This document shows positions 20,130 through 29,218 of a stretch of 64,000 nt of DNA, piece after piece; position 1 is the first letter of the stretch, and the number at the start of each line of letters is the position of its first letter. The notes beneath the pieces are model-generated. The model saw nothing but the letters and a program-made list of their open reading frames with translations, was not told where the DNA came from and did no database searches. Location of the stretch: assembly GCF_030158815.1 (NCBI RefSeq), contig NZ_BPFZ01000002.1, positions 124,001-188,000 on the forward strand, read 5' to 3'. The translations under genes and the position numbers were made by a program. This DNA is from Candidatus Phycosocius spiralis (lineage in GTDB: Bacteria; Pseudomonadota; Alphaproteobacteria; Caulobacterales; Aquidulcibacteraceae).

Positions 20130-20882
20130 ATGCTTTCCACCACTTCTTCACCCAACCAAATTAGCGCGCAGGAGCGCTTGAGCAAATCTATTGCGAAGCC
20201 CGTCTCAAAACGCGAGGCCACCAAGCTTGCCAATCGGGCTGCTATCTTGGCAGCTGGGCAACAGATTTTTGCCGAATTAGGCTATGAGGCCACCTGCGTT
20301 CGCGACATCATTCGCCGTACCTCACTCGCATCAGGTACGTTTTACAATTATTTCAAATCCAAAGAAGAAGTGTTCCATGCGCTCCATGATGATGGTGTCA
20401 CCCGCTTTAAACCATTGTTGCGCGCAGCGCGTAAACAAGCGGGTGATGACTTTAAAGCCTTTTTAATTTCCGCGTTTGCTGCCTATTTTCACTTTTTGAT
20501 CCAAAATCAACCGACGACCCGCGATGCTGTGGATGTACCCAAATGGACCAAGGTGCGATTTGATACTCCTGAAAGCCACGCGTTGTTTGATGAACTCAAG
20601 GCTGATATCATATCTTTTGCTACTCAATTTCATCTTATCCATGTCGATCCAGAATTATTGACCGCCGCTTGTATCGGGATTGCCCAAGAGATTGGGGATA
20701 GATTACTACGCGGCAGGATTGATGATCCTAAAGAAGCGGCCCAATTTGCCGCGCATTTTGTTATCGGTGGCGCTCATTTTATTCAAAGTCAGACTCCGCT
20801 TGAAAACGCAACAATGGACAGCCAATCTGATGTAAAAGCTATCAGCACTTGCACTGGTTGCGAAACCAGGTGGCCGACCTAG
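20130..20882 (+). CDS. TetR/AcrR-family transcriptional regulator
   Basis: The DNA-binding helix-turn-helix is at about residues 32-78: NRAAILAAGQQIFAELGYEATCVRDIIRRTSLASGTFYNYFKSKEEVF, a classic TetR N-terminal domain. The remaining 170 residues form the ligand-binding and dimerisation domain. The stop is followed in the same frame by the remains of an alpha/beta hydrolase gene, which may once have been its target. The protein is 250 residues, with a longer than usual N-terminal arm (about 30 residues). The inducer is not predictable. Confidence 0.92.
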   Translation: MLSTTSSPNQISAQERLSKSIAKPVSKREATKLANRAAILAAGQQIFAELGYEATCVRDIIRRTSLASGTFYNYFKSKEEVFHALHDDGVTRFKPLLRAARKQAGDDFKAFLISAFAAYFHFLIQNQPTTRDAVDVPKWTKVRFDTPESHALFDELKADIISFATQFHLIHVDPELLTAACIGIAQEIGDRLLRGRIDDPKEAAQFAAHFVIGGAHFIQSQTPLENATMDSQSDVKAISTCTGCETRWPT

Positions 20883-20903
20883 TGTCCGCGATGGACAATA
20901 AGT

Positions 20904-21835
20904 GATCCTGGTTTTCAGTTCATCGCCGCTTTAGATGCCAAACAGCCACGACCAGATGTTGTGCAAGCCGACATAATGTGCGCTGGTACCGATAAGCTGG
21001 TTGAGCAATTTGGTGGTAGAGCAGAGCCCAGCGTAAACTACGCCCACCATGTCTTGCCCTTTGAAGGTCGAGATTTTCCTGCACTTTCATATCGGCCAAG
21101 CGCACAAAACCCAGACATTCCGATTTTAGTTTCTTTTCATTATGGCGGAGGAATTGTCGGTTCTTTTGAAACCAGCCCTGCTTTTTGCGTCATCTTTGCC
21201 AAGTCGATTGCGGGCTCCGTCCTATCGGTTGACAATCGCTTGGCACCAGAACGTCCTTGGCCAGCGGACTTAAACGATGCGATTGAGGCTTTGATCTAAG
21301 CGTGCTCATGGACCTGAATTTGGTGCGCTCAAGGATCAAGACAGTTTAGGCGGGGATCCCATGGGGGGTCATTTTGAGCAATCATTGACCAAGAAATGCA
21401 ACGACACGTCCTGCTACCACCTATGCTAAAGTTCTTAAATTTTCCCGCCTCCACGATCCTTGAACGGGACGCCTCAATGCAAAGCTGTGCCGACGCCTTT
21501 GCCTTATCCGCGCATTATGGACTGGTTTATGGCCAATTATCTGCCCGCCAACGCCCAAGCAGACGATTTAAAGATCTCACCAGCTTTGGCACCCAGTCTT
21601 AAGGGCTAGCCCCTGTCATTATGGTTACCGCTGGGCATGGCCCACTTCTTGATCAAAGCCAGTCTTATGCCAGGTTGATGAAAGTAGTATGGGTGAGCGT
21701 TGAAATGCTTTATTGACATCTAGGGGCACGGGTTTACGGCCTATAGGGATGGGATTGTTAATGCGCGACGCGCCTGTTTTGAGATTGCGCACCTTACTGC
21801 CTATACCTATAGTGCTTTGGGTCCAAGATCATAAC
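20904..21835 (+). pseudogene. Decayed alpha/beta hydrolase fold-3 (HSL-type) gene
   Basis: Frame 1 (20904-21299) encodes FHYGGGIVGSFETSPAFCVIFAKSIAGSVLSVDNRLAPERPWPADL, the oxyanion-hole (normally HGGG) and DYRLAPE regions of hormone-sensitive-lipase-type esterases, then stops at 21297-21299. Remnants continue in other frames: GGDPMGGHFEQS in place of the catalytic GDSAGG (Ser lost), MDWFMANYLPANAQADDLKISPALAPSLKG around 21510-21605, LAPVIMVTAGHGPLLDQSQSYARLM around 21605-21690, and GHGFTAYRDGIVNARRACFEIAHL around 21725-21790. Several frameshifts and the missing nucleophile make this a pseudogene. The identification rests on the order of conserved segments. Confidence 0.85.
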
Positions 21836-21843
21836 ACAATTCT

Positions 21844-22740
21844 TTAGGCAGCTTGGGCCTTGGCAACCACTTCTTCTAGACCACTTAGAACTTGATCACG
21901 CATTCGGCCTTGCATATCGGGAGATCTAAATAAAACATCAATGGCATTTAAATGTGTCTGGACGATATCGGTGCGTGGCACGCCGTCTCTGCCAAAACGA
22001 CCCAGATACAAAGCCAATAACTCAGCGACACGGGATAAATGAACATCCTTAATCTCTTCAGAAATCGAGCGAACCTCACTAACTGCACGCATCATTGGCT
22101 CCAAAGTATCGGTTCGTCCATCGCGTTGACCATTGAGCAACAGGCCAATACGTGCAATGGAAACGCCCATAATGGATCGCATGGATTCCACAATGTCTTG
22201 CTCCGTTGCAATCTCCATTGGATCTCCATAGCGACGATATGGTCCCCTAAATTCTGGGTCGGTGTGACGCCTCCGGCAAGGGCCCGCATAACCGGGATTA
22301 TCAATGAATGAACGTGGTTTTTCCATCACCTCTCTTAGGCGATCACAAACAGATTTTACCGAAACCGGCTTAAGAATGAATTCATCAACACCCGAATTGC
22401 GGGCAAATTCGATCTGACTTTTACGATTATTTGCTGTAACCAGAATGATTGGTGTGCATTTTAATCGATCATTTTGGAGTGCCCGAACCTTACGGGTCAA
22501 CTCAATACCATCTAGTTTTGGCATCATCCAGTCTGTGATCAAAATGTCGGGACGAACAGAATCAAACGCGGCAAAACCGTCTTCACCATCCACCGCCACT
22601 GAAACACTACGAACCCCTAAATTGCGCAAAATCTCAGTTAAAAGCACTCGAAAAAAAGGCTGATCATCAACAACTAAGATCGACATCGACGACAAATCGA
22701 GCTTTTGAGGGGATCGTTGATTAATCGCCACGCTTCGCAT
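21844..22740 (-). CDS. Response regulator with CheY-like receiver and unknown C-terminal domain
   Basis: Residues 18-135 form a receiver domain: MSILVVDDQPFFRVLLTEIL has the acidic pocket, LITDWMMPKLDGIEL has the phospho-acceptor Asp, and IILVTANN plus FILKPVS give the conserved Thr and Lys. A linker then carries two similar R-rich pieces, YAGPCRRRH and YRGPYRRYGD, which recur in alphaproteobacterial receiver proteins. The remaining 110 residues are helical with no recognised output domain. It is 298 residues, monocistronic, with no histidine kinase nearby. Role unknown, possibly motility or cell-cycle signalling. Confidence 0.88.
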   Translation of the reverse strand: MRSVAINQRSPQKLDLSSMSILVVDDQPFFRVLLTEILRNLGVRSVSVAVDGEDGFAAFDSVRPDILITDWMMPKLDGIELTRKVRALQNDRLKCTPIILVTANNRKSQIEFARNSGVDEFILKPVSVKSVCDRLREVMEKPRSFIDNPGYAGPCRRRHTDPEFRGPYRRYGDPMEIATEQDIVESMRSIMGVSIARIGLLLNGQRDGRTDTLEPMMRAVSEVRSISEEIKDVHLSRVAELLALYLGRFGRDGVPRTDIVQTHLNAIDVLFRSPDMQGRMRDQVLSGLEEVVAKAQAA

Positions 22741-22825
22741 CCTTAGAGAACATTAATTCTTATCCTGATCAGAGTTAAGAACGCCTTACCTGATGCTGGT
22801 TATCTTCTAAAATAAAAGGGTTAGA

Positions 22826-23851
22826 CTATGATGGTTTAGCGAGATCTAAAATGGCATCTTGGCGGACTCGCTCGATCGCTTCTACAACGCCACCACCAAA
22901 GATGGGGCCAAGGATGGTGGTGTGATTGGCCGCGTCAATATGAAGCGAGGTTCCACGTGGAGAGAGACGGGCGGCACGCGACTGAGCTTCCTTCCAAGCT
23001 TGCCGACTTGGGGTGTTTGTCCCCGCAGTTATGGTAGCAACAGGGATTGCTTTTAAATGGGGGTCAGCCGCGAAAGCCAACTCTACCCCCTTGGTTGTCG
23101 CTAATATCTCAGCTGCCGCAGCTTGCATATGCGAAGGGGCACCAAACATACGCCGCTTTTCCTTCAAGGCGATGCCGCTTAACCCAATAGGATTAGCCAA
23201 AAAGGGGGCTAAGGGTTTCAGTAATCCAAGATGCGCTAAGGTCGAACCCAGACGGGCAAGGTCTTGGTAGCGCTTGATCCAGATTTGAGCCTCTGGAATG
23301 GAAATGGCACTTGGGTCTGCAGCATCAATGAGAACTAAGCCCACCACCTCATTTGGAAATTGGCTGATAAAAGAGCGAGTTAATAATCCCGCCATCGAAT
23401 GACCTACTAGAATATAGGGCCCTGTCTCCTGAGCAGTCACCAGCAAAGCCTTGAGTTCACGCGCTAGGTTTGCAGGATCGCGCGGGCCGCTGGATGCCTC
23501 CGACCAACCGATCCCCGCGCGATCATATGCGCAGGTGCGGCCATGTTTGGCGACCTCTGGTTGCAGATAGCCCCAATCAGCAGCACCCGAAAAAGCCCCT
23601 GATTCAAAAATAACGGTTGGCATTCCAGGCTTGGCTTTTCCTTCACAGACAAGGCGCTGTTTGCGCCCATCGAGTTCGATCATCACACCGCGCGGCGGTG
23701 TCCCCCATCCCCCACCAGCCATTGCCAACCCCGTCGCCGCCCAAGTCAAGACACCAGTTATGACTATTAAGCCAAGCCGCTTTAGGACTTTCCAAAAAAA
23801 GCGTGCCACGCTCACAATCAGTCTGCCAACGCTAGTTTCTGCGCTAGCCAC
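22826..23851 (-). CDS. Alpha/beta hydrolase with N-terminal membrane anchor
   Basis: The N-terminus has a basic-hydrophobic segment (about residues 11-50), likely a signal anchor. The catalytic fold follows: VIFESGAFSGAADWGYLQPEVAKHGRTCAYDRAGIGWSE, then ILVGHSMAGLL with the nucleophilic Ser in G-x-S-x-G, VLIDAADPS, and a C-terminal HIDAANHTTIL with the likely catalytic His. Length is 341 residues. The GTG start lies inside the upstream DUF1499 gene (34-bp overlap); a GTG at 23815, directly after the DUF1499 stop, is an alternative. Substrate unknown. Confidence 0.87.
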   Translation of the reverse strand: MASAETSVGRLIVSVARFFWKVLKRLGLIVITGVLTWAATGLAMAGGGWGTPPRGVMIELDGRKQRLVCEGKAKPGMPTVIFESGAFSGAADWGYLQPEVAKHGRTCAYDRAGIGWSEASSGPRDPANLARELKALLVTAQETGPYILVGHSMAGLLTRSFISQFPNEVVGLVLIDAADPSAISIPEAQIWIKRYQDLARLGSTLAHLGLLKPLAPFLANPIGLSGIALKEKRRMFGAPSHMQAAAAEILATTKGVELAFAADPHLKAIPVATITAGTNTPSRQAWKEAQSRAARLSPRGTSLHIDAANHTTILGPIFGGGVVEAIERVRQDAILDLAKPS

Positions 23852-24228
23852 GAGAGCCAGAGACGCACGCGCTTTTCATTCACGCCAAAATCACGAACCC
23901 CATATTTTGAGCGCGAGAATACACAGATGGATGCCATGGCGTCGCCAAGGTCAAGGCCTTGGGCCGTGATCCAATCGGGAAAGCCTACCAATGGCGTTTT
24001 TTGAATCACCTCAATTTGTAAGCCTGCTTGACGTATCTTGGATACCCGCGGCTGTTTAAGCAAAACCTCCTGCCAAGCTTCCATAACCTCGGTCGCACTG
24101 GCCTTAAAGCTTGGTGAGAGCATGTCGGGCTCTTGTACCGCCTTAAAGCTGCTGGGCAGTGCCAAAAACTGGTTGGGCCGCCAGGTCTTTTTGAAGTGGG
24201 CAAAATCAAGTGGAAAATCTGATATCAT
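23818..24228 (-). CDS. DUF1499 domain-containing protein
   Basis: This 136-residue protein fits the DUF1499 pattern: PNQFLALPS near residue 19, LSPSFKASATEVMEAWQEVLLKQPRVSKI, TPLVGFPDWITAQ and a closing VFSRSKYGVRDFGVNEKRVRLWLSWL, where the R-S-R-x-G-x-x-D-x-G-V-N-x-x-R-V signature is nearly complete. The family is widespread and uncharacterised. It overlaps the downstream hydrolase gene by 34 bp, suggesting co-expression. Confidence 0.82.
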   Translation of the reverse strand: MISDFPLDFAHFKKTWRPNQFLALPSSFKAVQEPDMLSPSFKASATEVMEAWQEVLLKQPRVSKIRQAGLQIEVIQKTPLVGFPDWITAQGLDLGDAMASICVFSRSKYGVRDFGVNEKRVRLWLSWLAQKLALAD

Positions 24229-24281
24229 GGTCTTTCAATCCTTATCTTTGTCGGAAAGTCTGCCTATAGGAGCATCAGTTC

Positions 24282-25355
24282 CTATAATTGGATCATGATA
24301 CCCGTTTTGGCCGCAACTTCATGATCAAGAAGGCGCTTCCAAGCCTGCTCTGCGCCCGCAAAGCCAAAAGTCTCTTCAATGTCGAGCCAAGCTTGTGAGT
24401 CCTGAATAAAAAGGACCAAGGCCGTCTCGATCTCGCGGTTCAATTCTGCCCCACCCAAGCTTAGACTCAACCTTGCCAGATGGGTGGGTGCAAAGAAGAA
24501 TTGTGGCTTTGGCCCCGGTAAAGGGGAGGAGGCACCCTGTGTCGCATCCCAATGCGCACCGCCAACAATGATGGAGGCTTTTAGCTGATCCTCCAGATGG
24601 GTGTGAAGGTCACGGGTTATCTTTGGGTCGCCCGCAAAATCGACGAAAACACTGGCCTCGACCGGCAATGTATCGATGGCCTGATAGCTCACCACTTCAT
24701 CATAATAACCCGTCGCTTCGACAAAGCCGATGGATTGAGGGGCGGTAAGCCCAACAAGTTTGACCCCACCGCTGCGCTTTAAACACGCATTCATGGCCAA
24801 AGCTGTTTTACTTGAAGCGCTCGACGAAATAATGGTTTTAGCCCCCCACACATGCTCTTCAAAAATCCAATTGTCGAGCAAGAAACCCGTCGTAAAGAGC
24901 GGCTTAAACAGTGCAATGCGCCCTTCGGTTTCCCCATCTTTTGGGGTTACCACGGCATAATGATTATAGGCTTGGGCCATAGCCTGGCGATGTGGCGCAC
25001 CATCGCGAAAGCCGAGGGCATTGATCTTGATAGGCTGAACCTTGAGGGCCGTGGCAATGGGAAAAAATCCGTACACACGGGTGCCGACCACAACAGCTTC
25101 CACTTTTGAAGCCACAACATCACCAAAGCCCCACACAGGCACGCGCCCCAAATGTTCTGCGCTGGCGGGAAAAAAGTTCCAATAGGCCATAGCGTCGCCA
25201 AATTTTGCATAGGTCACATTGTTCGCGGTGAGCGCAAAGCGGGAAATCGCGATTAGGGCTTCGCCTTCCCCAATGGCTTCCTCCGACAAAGGTGTCAGCT
25301 TCATGTCATAGAAAGACTGTTTTGCCATTTCCAACACAGAATGACCGTTGTTCAT
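24282..25355 (-). CDS. DUF2855 family protein (MDR/quinone-reductase-like)
   Basis: The protein resembles DUF2855, a family distantly related to medium-chain dehydrogenases. Typical stretches are ALIAISRFALTANNVTYAKFGDAMAYWNFFPA, WGFGDVV and GTRVYGFFPIATALKV. A later segment IISSASSKTALAMNACLKRSGGVKLVGLTAPQSIGFVEATGYYDEVVSY looks like the Rossmann part. I chose ATG 25355 (MNNGHSVLEM) because AGGGAG lies just upstream; the TTG at 25388 gives an N-terminus translated from that ribosome-binding site. Product 357 residues. It is divergent from metX with about 60 bp between starts. Function unknown. Confidence 0.85.
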   Translation of the reverse strand: MNNGHSVLEMAKQSFYDMKLTPLSEEAIGEGEALIAISRFALTANNVTYAKFGDAMAYWNFFPASAEHLGRVPVWGFGDVVASKVEAVVVGTRVYGFFPIATALKVQPIKINALGFRDGAPHRQAMAQAYNHYAVVTPKDGETEGRIALFKPLFTTGFLLDNWIFEEHVWGAKTIISSSASSKTALAMNACLKRSGGVKLVGLTAPQSIGFVEATGYYDEVVSYQAIDTLPVEASVFVDFAGDPKITRDLHTHLEDQLKASIIVGGAHWDATQGASSPLPGPKPQFFFAPTHLARLSLSLGGAELNREIETALVLFIQDSQAWLDIEETFGFAGAEQAWKRLLDHEVAAKTGIMIQL

Positions 25356-25414
25356 GGTTTTATTCTCCCTAAATTGGCCAGTAAGCAAACGCTAAGCCAT
25401 GGTCAGGCGACTGG

Positions 25415-26587
25415 ATGAAAATCGAGTACCCTCTCGACCAATTCTTAAAGTCCGTCTATCGCCTTGTCACGATGAACACCGATTTGCAAACCCTCCGATT
25501 AGACCAAGGCTTGGTCTTAGATAGTGGGGCCGTCCTGGCACCCCTTGATATTGGCTATCAGACATGGGGTAGGCTCAATAATGCGAAGTCGAATGCGATT
25601 TTGATTTGCCATGCTTTGACAGGGGATCAGTTTGTTGCAAGCCCAAACCCGGTCACAGGCCAAGCGGCGTGGTGGGACAATCTTGTAGGGCCTGGTAAAA
25701 ACATCGATACCCACCGTTATTTTGTGATTTGTAGCAATGTGCTGGGTGGCTGTATGGGTACGTCTGGCCCTTCTTCCAAAAACCCTGATGGACAAGTCTA
25801 TGGCTTATCCTTTCCCGTAATCACCATAGCCGATATGGTGCGTGCGCAAGCGGCTTTGGTCGACCATTTAGGTATTGAGCGGCTCTTTAGCGTGATCGGT
25901 GGCTCTATGGGCGGTATGCAAGTCCTTGAATGGATAGCAACTAGGCCAGAACGCGTCTGTGCGGCCATGCCCATCGCGACAGCAGCACGCCACTCTGCCC
26001 AAAATATCGCTTTCCACGAAGTGGGTCGTCAAGCTGTAATGGCCGATCCTGATTGGCATGGTGGCAATTATCTCAAGGTTGGTGCTAAGCCTACTAAAGG
26101 CTTAGCGGTTGCCCGCATGGCCGCCCATATCACCTATCTTTCTGACGCTGCCTTGCACCGTAAATTTGGCCGCCGCTTACAAAACCGCGATGAAGTAGCA
26201 TTTGGCTTTGACGCCGATTTTCAAATTGAAAGCTATCTGCGCTATCAAGGTAGCCGATTTGTGGATCGCTTTGACGCCAATTCCTATCTCTATATCACCC
26301 GTGCTATGGATTATTTTGATTTAGCGGCGGGCTATAATGGTCGATTGAGCGAGGCGTTCCAGGCCTTTAAGGGACGCGCCTGTGTGGTTTCGTTTTCATC
26401 CGATTGGCATTATCCTCCCGCCGATAGCCGCCATATCACACGCGCCATGATTGGGGCCGGGGTTGAAGTATCCGCGTTTGAAGTTGAAACCGATAAGGGC
26501 CATGACGCCTTTTTATTAGATGAGCCTGAGTTCCATGACGCAATGGCAGGTTTTTTGGCCGCCAGCGCCGCCGATCAAGGCTTGTGA
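25415..26587 (+). CDS. metX: Homoserine O-acyltransferase (MetX)
   Basis: Alpha/beta-hydrolase-fold enzyme that acylates L-homoserine (acetyl or succinyl donor) in methionine synthesis. Motifs: [50 protein letters not shown] with the nucleophile Ser, and SDWHYPP ... [14 protein letters not shown] with the catalytic Asp and His. Length 390 residues; the first 19 may not be translated, since Met20 (25472) also matches family N-termini. It overlaps metW by 4 bases, the usual proteobacterial metXW arrangement. No SAM-II riboswitch was recognised in the short upstream gap. Confidence 0.95.
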   Translation: MKIEYPLDQFLKSVYRLVTMNTDLQTLRLDQGLVLDSGAVLAPLDIGYQTWGRLNNAKSNAILICHALTGDQFVASPNPVTGQAAWWDNLVGPGKNIDTHRYFVICSNVLGGCMGTSGPSSKNPDGQVYGLSFPVITIADMVRAQAALVDHLGIERLFSVIGGSMGGMQVLEWIATRPERVCAAMPIATAARHSAQNIAFHEVGRQAVMADPDWHGGNYLKVGAKPTKGLAVARMAAHITYLSDAALHRKFGRRLQNRDEVAFGFDADFQIESYLRYQGSRFVDRFDANSYLYITRAMDYFDLAAGYNGRLSEAFQAFKGRACVVSFSSDWHYPPADSRHITRAMIGAGVEVSAFEVETDKGHDAFLLDEPEFHDAMAGFLAASAADQGL

Positions 26588-27210
26588 GCATGGCCATGCA
26601 TACACAACGCGCCGACCACGAAATCATCTTAAAGGCCGTACCGACCGGGGCGCGGGTGCTTGATGTCGGGTGCGGTGACGGTATATTGCTGTACCGCTTA
26701 AAGAATGAGCGTAACGCCATAGTGCGTGGGATGGAGCTCAGTCAATCCGGCGTAAATGCCTGCGTGGCCAAGGGTCTATCGGTTGTGCAAGGTGATGCCG
26801 ATATGGACCTAGCGCTTTATCCCGATGATGCCTTCGACATTGTGGTATTGTCGCGCACCATTCAAGCCACTCGCCGACCCCAAATGATCCTACAACAAAT
26901 GCACCGAATTGGTGCTAAGGCGGTTGTTTCCTTACCTAACTTTGGCTTTTGGCAAGTGCGTCTGTCTCTTTTATTACGCGGCCGGATGCCTGTGACCCAA
27001 GGCTTACCGGATAGTTGGCATGAAACCGAAAACGTGCATTTATGCACTTTGCTTGACTTTGATGATCTGGCCAAGGAAAACGGATTTGAAGTTGAATCTG
27101 TAACTTCAATCGCCGCACGACGCGCCAGTGCCCCTTCATCACGCACCAGCAGCACCCTAAACTGGCTCTCGGAGGAGGCCGTTTTTGTGCTTAAGCGGGC
27201 CAAGCCATGA
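26584..27210 (+). CDS. metW: Methionine biosynthesis protein MetW
   Basis: SAM-methyltransferase-like protein that accompanies MetX. The SAM loop [15 protein letters not shown], the typical MetW region [41 protein letters not shown], and the signature [16 protein letters not shown] are present. It starts at GTG overlapping the metX stop (ATG two codons later is an alternative) and ends in an ATGA overlap with ccmA. In other bacteria MetW is required for full MetX activity. Confidence 0.95.
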   Translation: MSMAMHTQRADHEIILKAVPTGARVLDVGCGDGILLYRLKNERNAIVRGMELSQSGVNACVAKGLSVVQGDADMDLALYPDDAFDIVVLSRTIQATRRPQMILQQMHRIGAKAVVSLPNFGFWQVRLSLLLRGRMPVTQGLPDSWHETENVHLCTLLDFDDLAKENGFEVESVTSIAARRASAPSSRTSSTLNWLSEEAVFVLKRAKP

Positions 27211-27863
27211 CGTCGGCTTTTTCACCTGCCCGCTTTTGCCACCGCTTAGTGGTAAACCAGCTTAGGTTACAACGCGGTTTTCGGCTCTTGGTGGATGGGC
27301 TTGATCTTTGCGTTGAACCGGGGAGTGCTTTTGCCATTCAAGGCCAAAATGGCAGCGGGAAAACCACTTTGCTCCGCGCTCTGGGCGGCCTTCATCGACC
27401 CGCAGCTGGCAGTATCGCCATAGAAGAAGCAGGCCCTGCAAGGGAAGAAACATTGGCCGAGCGATCGTTTCTGGGCCATCAAGATCCGATCAAATCGAGT
27501 GAGCGTCTGTTCGAACAGTTGCGGTTTTGGGCTGACATCGTTGGGGCCAAGAGGGAGCGGGTGGACGAGGTATTAAACCAAGTTGGCCTGATCCATCAAA
27601 GTGGCTTGCCCGGCGGGGTGCTTTCAGCCGGACAGCGCCGACGTGCAACGCTGGCGCGGCTTTTATTAGAAGCACGTCCCATTTGGCTTTTAGATGAGCC
27701 TGCTGCACCCCTTGACCAAGAAGGGCGCACGCTTTTGGGTGCTTTACTGGATGACCACCGAAGCGCAGGCGGTATTGTGATTGCGGCCGTCCATGACCCC
27801 TTACCTGGACGGCCAATGGAAATATTGTGGTTGGGCCAAGCTGCGATGGCGCTAGCATCATGA
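27207..27863 (+). CDS. ccmA: Heme exporter ATP-binding protein CcmA
   Basis: ATPase of the CcmABCD complex that releases holo-CcmE in system I cytochrome c maturation. Walker A is QGQNGSGKTTLLRAL, the signature is LSAGQRRRATLARLLLEARPIWLLDEPAAPLD including Walker B, and a following His-containing switch is AAVHDPL. It is 218 residues. It overlaps metW by 4 bases and ccmB by 4 bases, so it sits in one transcription unit with metXW. The partner genes ccmC, ccmD and ccmG are about 17 kb away. Confidence 0.94.
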   Translation: MTSAFSPARFCHRLVVNQLRLQRGFRLLVDGLDLCVEPGSAFAIQGQNGSGKTTLLRALGGLHRPAAGSIAIEEAGPAREETLAERSFLGHQDPIKSSERLFEQLRFWADIVGAKRERVDEVLNQVGLIHQSGLPGGVLSAGQRRRATLARLLLEARPIWLLDEPAAPLDQEGRTLLGALLDDHRSAGGIVIAAVHDPLPGRPMEILWLGQAAMALAS

Positions 27864-28537
27864 GTTTATTGAGCGGCTGCCTAGCGCTTATTGGGCGTGA
27901 AATTCGCTTGGGCTGGGGTAGTGGTGGGGGTGCTTTTTTGTCCGCCAGCTTTTTCGCCGGTGCCGTCATGGTTGCACCCTTTGCCCTTGGCCCATCACCA
28001 GAAAGCTTGGGCAAGATCGGGCCTGGCTATTTGTGGCTGGCCTTGACCTTGGCCAGTCTTGTTTCCCTTGAGCGCTTGTTTCAAGCCGACCTTGAAGACG
28101 GCACGCTGGACCAAATGCTGCTATCGGATATGCCCCAAAGCTTGCATGTTTTATGCAAAATCATTGGGCAATGGGTTGCGACCGCTTTGCCTCTTTTGGC
28201 AATCAGCCCTATTGGTGCGCTCTTGGTGCGGGTAGAGCCCCAATTGATTGGCCCCTTATGTTTTCAATTAAGTGTTGGAAGTCTTGGTCTTTTTTTGATT
28301 GGATCGATTGGGGCGGCTTTAGGTGCCAGCACACGGCGCGGCGGGCTTTTGGTATCCTTATTGGTGTTACCCCTTTATGCGCCAAGCGTGATTTTTGGGG
28401 CGGGAGCTTCTTCTAACCTCGCGTTAGACGGCGCACTCTGGAGCCAACCGTTTTTATTCCTGTGCGCTTTGGTTTTGGGTGCTTTGGCCTTAGCCCCTTT
28501 TGCCGCAGCTGCAGCACTTCGTATTCACGTGGATTGA
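27860..28537 (+). CDS. ccmB: Heme exporter protein CcmB
   Basis: Inner-membrane subunit of the CcmAB ABC transporter. Six hydrophobic helices are apparent, with LALIGREIRLGWGSGGGAFLSASFFAGAVMVAPFALGP at the N-terminus and the conserved ERLFQADLEDGTLDQMLLSDMP segment at about residues 65-90. I used ATG 27860, which overlaps the ccmA stop and gives 225 residues, the usual CcmB length; the frame is open upstream. It converges with tlpA, overlapping it by 13 bp. Confidence 0.94.
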   Translation: MSLLSGCLALIGREIRLGWGSGGGAFLSASFFAGAVMVAPFALGPSPESLGKIGPGYLWLALTLASLVSLERLFQADLEDGTLDQMLLSDMPQSLHVLCKIIGQWVATALPLLAISPIGALLVRVEPQLIGPLCFQLSVGSLGLFLIGSIGAALGASTRRGGLLVSLLVLPLYAPSVIFGAGASSNLALDGALWSQPFLFLCALVLGALALAPFAAAAALRIHVD

Positions 28538-29157
28538 TCGATCGCCGCCTTGATCAATGCGCGCGCTTCGGCACTATTCCAATCGGCTTCCCCGGCAAGA
28601 CGGGCGATTTCCTTGCCCTGACGGTCATAGAGGATGGAAGTCGGGAAGCCGCGCGCTTTTAAAGGGTAGACAATCGCCATCTTTGGGTCATGATAAAAAG
28701 GCAATGCCCCTTTGCTGAGCTTGGCTAATTCTTCTTTGGCTTCCTTTGCTGTATTTTCTTTGTCCACGCTGATCGCGACCACACTAAAGTTCTTACCGCC
28801 TAAGCCCTTTTGTAAGGCCGCTAAGGTCGGCATTTCGGTGACGCAGGGCGCACACCATGTCGCCCACAAATTGACCAACACCACTTTACCTTTGAAAGCT
28901 GCCAATTGAATGGGTTTTCCGTCTGGTCCGATGAAGGTTTCTGCGGGCTGGGCCGGTGCTTGATCGGCGATCTGTAGACCAATGAGGGAGCCCGCTTTAA
29001 AGCGCGCAAAGTCCCTGCCACCGCCATAGATTGGCACAAGCTTGTAAACTCCGTAAAGAAGGATACTGACAACCAAAATAGCCAAGACCGCAACCCACGC
29101 GGGCTTGGGTTTGGTTGGTTTTCTTGGCTCATTAAGATCAGGTTGCTGCTCATTCAT
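28525..29157 (-). CDS. tlpA: TlpA-family membrane-anchored thioredoxin
   Basis: Periplasmic thiol-disulfide reductase anchored by one N-terminal helix (WVAVLAILVVSILLYGVYKLV, about residues 21-41). The thioredoxin fold follows with VVLVNLWATWCAPCVTEMPTL, giving the WCAPC redox site, and a cis-Pro in RGFPTSIL. TlpA-type proteins keep apocytochrome c or Cu-site cysteines reduced, which fits the neighbouring ccmAB. Length 210 residues. It is divergent from argH, and the two start regions lie close together. Confidence 0.93.
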   Translation of the reverse strand: MNEQQPDLNEPRKPTKPKPAWVAVLAILVVSILLYGVYKLVPIYGGGRDFARFKAGSLIGLQIADQAPAQPAETFIGPDGKPIQLAAFKGKVVLVNLWATWCAPCVTEMPTLAALQKGLGGKNFSVVAISVDKENTAKEAKEELAKLSKGALPFYHDPKMAIVYPLKARGFPTSILYDRQGKEIARLAGEADWNSAEARALIKAAIDQST

Positions 29158-29218
29158 GTCGTCATCACATCCCTCTAAACCGCCACAAGCCAGTTTGGGT
29201 CTATCCCAAGGTCAAACC

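Noticed and set aside
25356-25414. SAM-II riboswitch in front of metX
   Set aside because: Only about 60 bp separate the divergent starts and the conserved core of SAM-II was not recognised.
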